From the NCBI GenBank assembly GCA_037144095.1, contig JBAWXL010000120.1:1-13050 (forward strand): 13,050 nt of DNA. Direction: 5' to 3'. Positions 7,174 through 13,050 of this stretch are shown in pieces; the first letter of the stretch is position 1, and the number at the start of each line of letters is the position of its first letter. Made by a program: the position numbers and the translations under genes. Origin of the DNA: CAIXTV01 sp037144095. Its GTDB lineage: Bacteria > Bacteroidota > Bacteroidia > Bacteroidales > CAIXTV01. The notes below the pieces were generated by a model, which saw only the letters and a list, made by a program, of their open reading frames with translations, was not told the DNA's origin and did no database searches.

Positions 7174-7965
7174 TTAGCGGTAATTTACAAAACCAGGTTT
7201 AACAATATTTGATTTAATAATTTTATCTTGATATTTAAGATTTAAAGGATGAAAAATACTGCCTAAAATATATGTCCAAGCTAAGGGATAGTTTGCATTA
7301 TCTCCCATTACATTGCCGGGATTATTTTTTAAATTTAAAAAGTTTTCATCTAATCTATAGTGTAATTCTTCATACCATTCCCTTGTGAACGATGAGTACG
7401 GACGGCAAATATATGCACAATTACCTAGTACTGATAGAAAGTGTTTATTTAAATCTTTTTGGATTAGCGATTCAACTTTTGCTAAATCTTTAGCTCTTGA
7501 TTCTGAATAGCCTAATATCCACTTGTCTGTTTTCTGAATAATTTCAAAAGCTTTATCCCATGAGTTATTGCAGGTTTTTATATCTGTGTAACCTCCTCCA
7601 AAATGATGCATAAAATAACATCGTAAATAGTCCGATTTGTGAACTAAAGATAAATAGTCAAAGCTCGGATGTAGTGGAAAATTAGCCAGAACGAAAGAAG
7701 CTAAATTTTCAGAAGTAATCAATTTAACTTCAATGCCAGAATTTGCGTAAATTGAATTTAAACAGTTTTTTCTATCAACATACATCTCGTTATTTCCTGT
7801 CCAAAAACAATAAATAATCTTTGGAATTGGATGCAATTCTATTTTCAACTTTTGTGGATTTTTACCAAGAAAAGTTGTTTTATATTTTTCCTGATTATAT
7901 TTATAGGTAAAAACGGATTGTTTTAGTTTTTGATAAATGAATCTTATACGGTGTTCAAATTTCAT
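7174..7965 (-). CDS. Capsular polysaccharide/GT32-type glycosyltransferase
   Basis: 263 residues from ATG 7965. The start overlaps the end of the preceding gene by 11 bases, suggesting translational coupling. The pattern IPKIIYCFWTGN (47-58), then SDYLRCYFMHHFGGGYTDIK (111-130) is that of the Gly_transf_sug/Caps_synth group (OCH1-like, GT32). In this group the YLR...GGxYxD segment binds the nucleotide sugar and metal; here D128 is the conserved Asp and the second Asp of DxD is replaced by Lys130. Members add a sugar, often galactose or mannose type, to a growing capsular or O-antigen repeat at the cytosolic membrane face. The real donor cannot be read from the sequence. The gene is strongly A+T-rich. 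The loss of the second Asp could reflect a variant metal site, since related Caps_synth proteins vary here. Confidence 0.78.
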   Translation of the reverse strand: MKFEHRIRFIYQKLKQSVFTYKYNQEKYKTTFLGKNPQKLKIELHPIPKIIYCFWTGNNEMYVDRKNCLNSIYANSGIEVKLITSENLASFVLANFPLHPSFDYLSLVHKSDYLRCYFMHHFGGGYTDIKTCNNSWDKAFEIIQKTDKWILGYSESRAKDLAKVESLIQKDLNKHFLSVLGNCAYICRPYSSFTREWYEELHYRLDENFLNLKNNPGNVMGDNANYPLAWTYILGSIFHPLNLKYQDKIIKSNIVKPGFVNYR

Positions 7966-8797
7966 GTGTTAATTTTTTTATGATTCCAAAAGGGGTGTAT
8001 GATATATTCATTTTATTATTTTCCAGAAAAAGAAGTTGGTTTTCTTCTATATTTGTATCAAAATGAACATGATAAAAGTGGAAGATGGTTACCAAATGTT
8101 TTTTAGAAATGCAAAAAATGCCAATTCTGGCCAAACGTTCCTCTAAATCACTATCTTCTCCAGTACCGGGATGCAGAAAACGCTCATCAAAGCCGTTTAC
8201 TTTCAATATATCATTTTTCCAGATGGAATAATTGCATCCCAACAGATATCGCCTTCGGTCTTTTAATATCAATCCGCGCAAAAAACGATTCCGGATGCGA
8301 ATCATATCTTCCATATAGGTTTTTTTACCACCGAATAAAGTTTGAAACAAAAGTGGAAATCCAACTAAAAAATTGAGGTAACCATATTGAATCTTCTTTA
8401 AATTCAGGTTTTTAGAAATTCCCTCGGTTAGCAAAATACGACGACCGCTAATTACTTGATTATCAGCTCTATTTTCTACGTGTTCCTGTATAAATCGGCG
8501 GTGGGGAATACAATCGCCATCTATAAATATCAAATAGTCACCATTAGATGCAACTATGGCTTTATTCAGAATTTTATTTTTTTGCCAGCCATTGTCTTCG
8601 TGCCAAACATGTTTAATCGGAAAAAAGTAATTTGATTTAATAAGCTCAATTTCTGCTAGCACTTCCGGTTTTGAACCATCATCGGCAATAATTACTTCAA
8701 ATTCCTTATTGGTTTGAATTTCTAAAGCCGCAAAAATAAGCTTCAGTAAATCAATTTTATTGTAAAATGAGATAATTAAACTAACAGAACAAGTCAT
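7955..8797 (-). CDS. Family 2 glycosyltransferase, DGDC type with C-terminal GT7-like segment
   Basis: 280 residues from ATG 8797. The GT-A fold begins at once (SLIISFYNK, 6-14), with ADDGS at 38-42, the GWQKNKILNKAI segment at 70-81, DGDC at 93-96 as the DxD metal site, and GEDSDL at 213-218, the catalytic-base region that marks the Glyco_transf_7C extension. This combination is found in GT2 enzymes related to the chondroitin-synthase GalNAc/GlcA domains and to lipo- and exopolysaccharide GTs. The product is soluble with no membrane helix and probably acts at the inner membrane on a lipid-linked acceptor. It is a paralogue of the protein at 9748-10614, with 22 of 37 residues identical by eye around DGDC. 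There is a 63-base gap after the upstream fucosyltransferase-like gene, in which I see no good promoter. Confidence 0.85.
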   Translation of the reverse strand: MTCSVSLIISFYNKIDLLKLIFAALEIQTNKEFEVIIADDGSKPEVLAEIELIKSNYFFPIKHVWHEDNGWQKNKILNKAIVASNGDYLIFIDGDCIPHRRFIQEHVENRADNQVISGRRILLTEGISKNLNLKKIQYGYLNFLVGFPLLFQTLFGGKKTYMEDMIRIRNRFLRGLILKDRRRYLLGCNYSIWKNDILKVNGFDERFLHPGTGEDSDLEERLARIGIFCISKKHLVTIFHFYHVHFDTNIEENQLLFLENNKMNISYTPFGIIKKLTHEI

Positions 8798-8860
8798 AAT
8801 TTAAATTGGTTTTATACTGTTTCAATAAATTCTAAATAATTTTAGCATGTTAAATAACGC

Positions 8861-9751
8861 TCACTTTGAAGACCTGTAAATATATTCATTTCCATTCTCA
8901 AAGTTATTTTGATAGCGGATTATAGAGAAGTCATTAACAGTGAATTTCTCATTTTCGGTTTCTAACAGTTTTAAAGGCACTGATCCATAAAATGAAGCCC
9001 ACATTGAGAATGTGCTTGGAGGTCCTATAATATAATCACATTTACTTAGGGCATAAAGATCCTCAATTCCTAATGAATTTTCTAACTTGCTGACATTTAG
9101 ATTGCTATAATTGTCATAATTAACTGTTTCTATGGAGCTTATAAAAAATGCAACTTTTTTTTCTGTAAATTGATTTTTTAAATTAGTCATATAATTACTG
9201 TAAACAGAATCATCAAAGAAATAAATTCCCTCCTGAAAAGCCAAATAGTCTCCTCTTCTAATATGAACACCAACAATAACATCGTATTGTTGTTTGAGTT
9301 TAATAAATAGCTCATCAGCTCTTTTACAGTATTCGTTTTTTGGTTTAAAAAGCGTTATTATTTGCTGTTTTTGGTTTATAAATGCGTCTATATCTTTTTT
9401 ATGTTTCCAAGCGTTGAGAATTACAATTTTTTTTTGGTCACATAATAATTCGTTTAACTGACTGCTCTCAGGAAAGTAAATATTAAATAATCGAAAAAGA
9501 GAACTAATTTTTACTTTGTGTAATTTTGCCAATATATAGATGCAAAATCTGATAGCCTTTTCGTTATTTCTTTTTTTGAATAAATTAAATTTTATGTTTT
9601 GAAATTGATTTAAGTTTTCAAATAATGATTCATAATCTTTAAAATTTGGAATATATACATCTACATTATACACTATACCATAAGCAATAAAAAATGAAAA
9701 CGACCATAATCTATTGCACATTTGATTTCTATAGTCACTAAGTATAATCAT
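8861..9751 (-). CDS. Fucosyltransferase-superfamily glycosyltransferase (GT11-like)
   Basis: 296 residues from ATG 9751, whose ATGA overlaps the TGA stop of the upstream gene. The clearest marker is VGVHIRRGDY (160-169), the HxRRxD motif I of alpha-1,2- and alpha-1,6-fucosyltransferases, in which the second Arg contacts GDP-fucose. A second conserved patch follows: EDLYALSKCDYIIGPPSTFSMWAS (230-252), matching the D.. .MS.C...I...SSFSWWA region of GT11. The N-terminal NQMCNRLWSFSF replaces the usual GNQLFQYA and is divergent. It probably transfers fucose or a related deoxysugar from a GDP donor onto the repeat unit, but no GDP-fucose synthesis genes lie in the window. The gene is very A+T-rich (12 G+C in the 60 bases at 9541-9600 by my count), which suggests acquisition from elsewhere. 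Confidence 0.72.
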   Translation of the reverse strand: MIILSDYRNQMCNRLWSFSFFIAYGIVYNVDVYIPNFKDYESLFENLNQFQNIKFNLFKKRNNEKAIRFCIYILAKLHKVKISSLFRLFNIYFPESSQLNELLCDQKKIVILNAWKHKKDIDAFINQKQQIITLFKPKNEYCKRADELFIKLKQQYDVIVGVHIRRGDYLAFQEGIYFFDDSVYSNYMTNLKNQFTEKKVAFFISSIETVNYDNYSNLNVSKLENSLGIEDLYALSKCDYIIGPPSTFSMWASFYGSVPLKLLETENEKFTVNDFSIIRYQNNFENGNEYIYRSSK

Positions 9752-10614
9752 AGTTTTGTATTATGTCGTTTTATTATTCCATTGATACACACGAAGTTAT
9801 TATCGAGTTGCTTTTTCTGACATATAATCATATTTTCATCCTGATTTACCCAGTTTTCGATGTGCGATAAATGATATTGAACCGCCATATTTCGAACCGA
9901 TATATTTTTGAACCCAGCCGCTGCAAAACGCCAATTCAGATCATAATCTTCACCAACCGCTGGTAATATATAATCTTCGTCGAACCCGTTTATTGTAAGA
10001 ATTGCTTGTTTTGAAAAGGACATATTGCTACCTACCAATCTTTTTCCTTTTCGCATTTTGGTTATAAATCCAAATAAACCATCTGGAGAAATAAAAATTC
10101 CTTCTTCAATAAATTTAATATCACCCTTGTTCCAAATCATTTTTTGCAACAATAGTTTTTGCAAAAATTTGGTATTTCCTGAGCATTTTATTAGTTGTGC
10201 TGAGCTTTCCGGGTCTAGTTTAACACGTTTGCCTACTAAAATTGTTTCTTCTGCAGCATATCTCAGGTGCATTTCAATAAACCGGGGATGCAGCACACAG
10301 TCTCCATCTATAAATATCAGCCAATCTGCTTTAGCTGCCCGTATTGCCATATTCATAGCTTTATTTTTTCGCCAGCCTTCGTCTTTTTGGGTTAAATGTT
10401 GATAAGGTTGTTCGAAAGAATATTGTTCAATAAATTGCTTAATAGATTCATTTTCACCATCTTCAGCTATAATAATTTCGAAATTTTTTTCTGTTTGATA
10501 ACGAAGTGAATCCAAAATAGCTTGTAGAAATGGAATGTTTTTATAAATGGCAATGATTATTGATGCTTTCAAAGTTATATTCTGTTTATAGGTTTTTAGT
10601 TGTTTAGAAAACAT
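9748..10614 (-). CDS. Family 2 glycosyltransferase, DGDC type
   Basis: 288 residues from ATG 10614. A TTG eight codons upstream (10638) is in frame, but the ATG is more likely and gives a 19-base overlap with the end of the upstream gene. The GT-A domain starts at about residue 16 (KASIIIAIYKN), with AEDGE at about 50-54, GWRKNKAMNMAI at 80-91, DGDC at 103-106 for metal and nucleotide-sugar binding, and GEDYDL at 221-226 as the acceptor/base motif. It is a paralogue of the protein at 7955-8797, and both belong to the GT2 group with a GT7-like C-terminal part. The two may add similar sugars at different points of the repeat (inference). The gene is coupled downstream to the fucosyltransferase-like gene by an ATGA overlap, so it sits in the same transcript. 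Confidence 0.85.
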   Translation of the reverse strand: MFSKQLKTYKQNITLKASIIIAIYKNIPFLQAILDSLRYQTEKNFEIIIAEDGENESIKQFIEQYSFEQPYQHLTQKDEGWRKNKAMNMAIRAAKADWLIFIDGDCVLHPRFIEMHLRYAAEETILVGKRVKLDPESSAQLIKCSGNTKFLQKLLLQKMIWNKGDIKFIEEGIFISPDGLFGFITKMRKGKRLVGSNMSFSKQAILTINGFDEDYILPAVGEDYDLNWRFAAAGFKNISVRNMAVQYHLSHIENWVNQDENMIICQKKQLDNNFVCINGIIKRHNTKL

Positions 10615-11660
10615 ATATGATAGCTTTTTTTGAGCCAAAAGAAAGTAAATACCTCATAATAACCAACTGATAATTCGCTACTAGTACTTTCAAATGCTGA
10701 TCGAGCTTTAGATTTAGCTACTTTTTTTCTAAAAAGTTGAGACAAACAGCTTTCCTCTTTATACTCTGTTATAGTCAGCTGTTTTCCCAGCACATTGAAT
10801 TTGGCTTCACTTCCATCTTTTGTATAAAACTCCGGGCTTGAATAAACAAACTCTTCAAAATCAGTGTAGGCTTTACTGCAAAAAATATTCTCAGGATGAA
10901 TTAAATGAAACAAAAAGTTAGTTTCTTTTGACCACGTACGACTCTTCCTTAATTTGCCTCCTAAAGTTCTATAGAAAAAAGCTTTATGGCGAAGATTCAT
11001 TTGCCTTATGAGTTTTTTCTTTAGATGCCTGGTTCGTTTGCGTTTAGAATTGGCAGTAACTCTGTAATGTAAACCAACAAGAGGTAGTTTTTTGACAATC
11101 CCTCCATTTTTTAGCATACTAATCCAAAAATCCCAGTCTTCAGGGCCTAATATCTCTTCGCAATAACCACCTGCTTTTTCCCAATCCGACTTGCGATACA
11201 TAGCACAATTGTCTATTACGTTTTTACGCGCTAAAAGATTTAAACTATATGGTGGTAGTTTCCAAGAGCCTTTTTTATCTCCAAAAAATACAGCGTTGCA
11301 ATATACTATTTTTATATCTGATTCATGTTCAAGAATATACTCGGCTTTTTCGATATAATCTGGAGAAATAAGATTATCAGCATCTACAGGTAAAATATAT
11401 TCACCATCAGACAGCATTATAGCATGATTGCGAGCCATTGCTGCTCCACCATTTGGTTGCGAGAAAAACTTCAAACGATTATCTTGAGCAGCATATTTTT
11501 TTGCAATACTCGCTGAATCATCTGTTGAACCGTCATCCATTAAGATTACTTCAAAATTTGGATAAGAGGATGCGATAACCGATTCAATTGTTTCGGCTAA
11601 AAAGAGCTGCATATTATAAATAGGTATTACTACCGATACTAATGGATATTTTTCTAGCAT
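10596..11660 (-). CDS. Family 2 glycosyltransferase with C-terminal extension
   Basis: 354 residues from ATG 11660. A classical GT2 domain fills residues 7 to about 205: VSVVIPIYNM (8-17), MDDGSTDDS (41-49), DAD at 93-95 as the metal site, and EDWDFW at 174-179 before the acceptor-side helix. The C-terminal 150 residues are basic at first (KRKRTRHLKKK, about 206-216), suggesting contact with membrane phospholipid or the lipid carrier, and then match nothing I recognise. The GT domain is closely related to the second half of the bidomain GT at 5371-7098, about 40 of 73 aligned residues being identical by hand in the KIVYC...NGG block. Only two bases separate it from the preceding gene, and its 3' end runs into the next gene, so all three are probably co-translated. 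Confidence 0.85.
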   Translation of the reverse strand: MLEKYPLVSVVIPIYNMQLFLAETIESVIASSYPNFEVILMDDGSTDDSASIAKKYAAQDNRLKFFSQPNGGAAMARNHAIMLSDGEYILPVDADNLISPDYIEKAEYILEHESDIKIVYCNAVFFGDKKGSWKLPPYSLNLLARKNVIDNCAMYRKSDWEKAGGYCEEILGPEDWDFWISMLKNGGIVKKLPLVGLHYRVTANSKRKRTRHLKKKLIRQMNLRHKAFFYRTLGGKLRKSRTWSKETNFLFHLIHPENIFCSKAYTDFEEFVYSSPEFYTKDGSEAKFNVLGKQLTITEYKEESCLSQLFRKKVAKSKARSAFESTSSELSVGYYEVFTFFWLKKSYHICFLNN

Positions 11661-11662
11661 TA

Positions 11663-12379
11663 TTAAATTTTATCTCGTTTTTTGATTATTTTCAGCCAGT
11701 AGTATTTCAATGGATTACTGTATTTCAGGAGTTTCCATGGACGGCTGCTGTGAGGTAAGTGCAAAACAGGTAATGAAGTCAGCAAATAATTTGAAAACCC
11801 GAGTTCGACAGATTTATGCGATATAAATACATCGTACCAGTTTTTTTCCGGATTCAGTTCGTTGAAATCGAATGACTTTAGAAAATTGATATTCAATATT
11901 GTACAACAAAAACTAAGTCTTTTTTTTGTTTCGTAAATTCCTGATTTAAAGTTTTTTGCATACAAATATGGGAAGTTTATTTTCCCGTTTATATCTGTTG
12001 TTACAGCAGCCACCATGCCAACTTTATCATGTATAGTGACGTTTTCAGCCATTTTTTGAAGCGTGTTTATACCCAAAATTACATCCGATTCAATGATTAG
12101 CAAATGAGCATCTTCGGCAATTGCTTTTTGTTGAGCCATTTGCAAAACTAATAAATAATTTGGCGAAGGTTGCTCAGTAAAATCTTTCAGGTTTACCAGT
12201 GTAAAGCCCTGCTTCTCCGATTCGGCCTGTAAAGTTTCAGTGGTTTTATCAGTACTAAAATCGTTATAAATAGTATAGCTAAAATCGACACCGCATACTG
12301 AACTCATAACGCTATCGATGGTTACAAGAGTTGTTTCTAAGGAATTTTTTACAGGAGTTATTACATGTAATTTACTCAT
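11663..12379 (-). CDS. Short family 2 glycosyltransferase
   Basis: 238 residues from ATG 12379. The N-terminal HVITPVKNSLETTLVTIDSV (5-24) and YNDFSTDKT (38-46) are the nucleotide-binding start of a GT2 domain, and IESDV (96-100) takes the DxD place. A late HLPHSSRPWKLLKY stretch (207-220) may hold the acceptor-side His. The domain is compact and lacks the EDWD or GEDxDL motif of its neighbours, so it belongs to a different GT2 subgroup. It is the first gene after the flippase (nine bases between them), a position often held by the GT that starts or extends the repeat on the lipid carrier, though that role is a guess. It probably acts at the cytosolic face of the inner membrane. Confidence 0.78.
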   Translation of the reverse strand: MSKLHVITPVKNSLETTLVTIDSVMSSVCGVDFSYTIYNDFSTDKTTETLQAESEKQGFTLVNLKDFTEQPSPNYLLVLQMAQQKAIAEDAHLLIIESDVILGINTLQKMAENVTIHDKVGMVAAVTTDINGKINFPYLYAKNFKSGIYETKKRLSFCCTILNINFLKSFDFNELNPEKNWYDVFISHKSVELGFSNYLLTSLPVLHLPHSSRPWKLLKYSNPLKYYWLKIIKKRDKI

Positions 12380-12388
12380 TTTCAGTTT

Positions 12389-13050
12389 TTATTTGAAAAA
12401 TCGATTTATAACCGGTATTGTTTTTAATGGAAAATCACGTTTTACCATCAATACCAAATAGGATATCATTAAGATGGTTTTGAGACCTACATTTACAGAT
12501 TTATAAGGTGTTTCGATAAAGGTGCTGATTATGTACAACACAATTGTAACAGCGGTATAAAGTCCGATTGTTTTCAGGTCATATTTAATAGGCATGTATT
12601 TTTGCCCGAAATAATACGAAACTAACATGATAACCAAATAACAAACAAAAGCTGCCCAGGCGCAGCCCATGTAACTGTAAGTTGGCACTAAAAGTACGTT
12701 CATTACCACAATAATAATTGTTCCAAGTATTGAGAACCAGGCACCATACATTGTTTTGTCGGTCAGTTTGTACCAAAGTGAAAGATTAAAGAAAATTCCC
12801 TGAAAAATGAATGAAAATAAAACAATTGGCACCACATCAAGGCCTTTCCAGTAATCGTGCTGAATGATATACTTGAAAATATCCATGTATAACACCATTC
12901 CGAGGAAGATAAGCAAGGAGAAAAGGATAAAGAATTTCATGGCATCGGCATAAGCTCCAAGACTGTTTTTATCTTTGTTTTGGGCGAAAATAAAGGGTTC
13001 GTAAGCATAGCGGAAAGCCTGTGTGAACATAAGCATGACCATAGCAATTT
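12389..13050 (-). CDS. Polysaccharide flippase (Wzx/MATE-like), C-terminal part
   Basis: The frame is open through the right edge, so the 5' end is missing; an internal Met at 13042 is not the likely start, because the frame continues upstream and a full protein of this family has about 450-500 residues. The visible 220 or so residues contain roughly six hydrophobic segments separated by short polar loops. FRYAYEPFIFAQ close to the edge, and PTYSYMGCAWAAFVCYLV further on, match the C-terminal half of oligosaccharide flippases (Polysacc_synt/MviN superfamily). It would move the undecaprenyl-linked repeat unit to the periplasmic face, where the Wzy/WaaL protein acts. It is the most upstream visible gene of the minus-strand cluster, with nine bases to the next gene; the operon promoter lies outside the window. 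Confidence 0.82.
   Translation of the reverse strand, partial: IAMVMLMFTQAFRYAYEPFIFAQNKDKNSLGAYADAMKFFILFSLLIFLGMVLYMDIFKYIIQHDYWKGLDVVPIVLFSFIFQGIFFNLSLWYKLTDKTMYGAWFSILGTIIIVVMNVLLVPTYSYMGCAWAAFVCYLVIMLVSYYFGQKYMPIKYDLKTIGLYTAVTIVLYIISTFIETPYKSVNVGLKTILMISYLVLMVKRDFPLKTIPVINRFFK

Noticed and set aside
10025..10402. A 125-codon plus-strand frame antisense to the DGDC-type GT2
   Set aside because: It opposes a well-supported GT2 gene and its translation shows no family features.
12585..12776. A 63-codon minus-strand frame within the flippase
   Set aside because: It is a shifted frame of the flippase coding region with no motif of its own.
1..13050. tRNA or rRNA genes, CRISPR arrays, insertion sequences, attachment sites, phage or defence genes
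   Set aside because: None was seen: no spaced direct repeats, no transposase or integrase frames, no long terminal inverted repeats, and nearly all the sequence is covered by metabolic or glycan genes.

Overview
The window looks like a chromosomal surface-polysaccharide locus from a member of the Bacteroidota. Supporting signs are the low G+C, genes without Shine-Dalgarno sequences, promoter-like pairs of the Bacteroidota type (TTTG, about 20 bases, TAnnTTTG), a viroplasmin-RNase H fusion, an FSSC-type lipoprotein signal, and a five-helix LtaS-like sulfatase in an organism type that makes no lipoteichoic acid. The genus cannot be fixed from the sequence.

Layout. Positions 1-249 (+) hold the 3' end of a YqjM/NamA-like flavin oxidoreductase. 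It converges on an LtaS-like phosphoglycerol/phosphoethanolamine-transferase-type membrane enzyme (252-2210, -), with only two bases between the stops. A divergent promoter region (about 2211-2424) separates that gene from a viroplasmin-RNase H gene (2425-3057, +). Next comes a probable two-gene + strand unit: a NodB-like deacetylase lipoprotein (3132-3947) and a Wzy/WaaL-type polymerase or ligase (3964-5397). From the right edge back to 5371 runs a tight minus-strand cluster, in transcription order: Wzx-type flippase (cut by the edge), short GT2, GT2 with C-terminal extension, GT2 of the DGDC type, fucosyltransferase-like GT, second DGDC-type GT2, GT32/capsular-type GT, and a 575-residue protein with two GT-A domains. 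Most junctions overlap or are only a few bases apart, so this is probably one operon whose promoter lies outside the window.

How the genes fit together (inference). The glycosyltransferases would build an oligosaccharide repeat on a lipid carrier at the inner face of the membrane, the flippase would export it, and the Wzy/WaaL protein would polymerise it or ligate it to an acceptor. The deacetylase lipoprotein could trim acetyl groups from the finished glycan. Seven GT genes carrying eight GT domains suggest a fairly large or branched repeat unit. Whether the product is an O-antigen, a capsule or an exopolysaccharide cannot be told.

The most notable structures are: a codon-phased palindrome where the polymerase and bidomain-GT genes converge, so that both proteins end in FNRPI plus one or two residues; two pairs of paralogous GT domains arranged in nested, mirror-like order; the bidomain GT itself; and a marked rise in A+T across the central GT genes. 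I found no RNA gene, CRISPR array, insertion sequence or convincing new system; the window reads as a variable glycan locus of known type.
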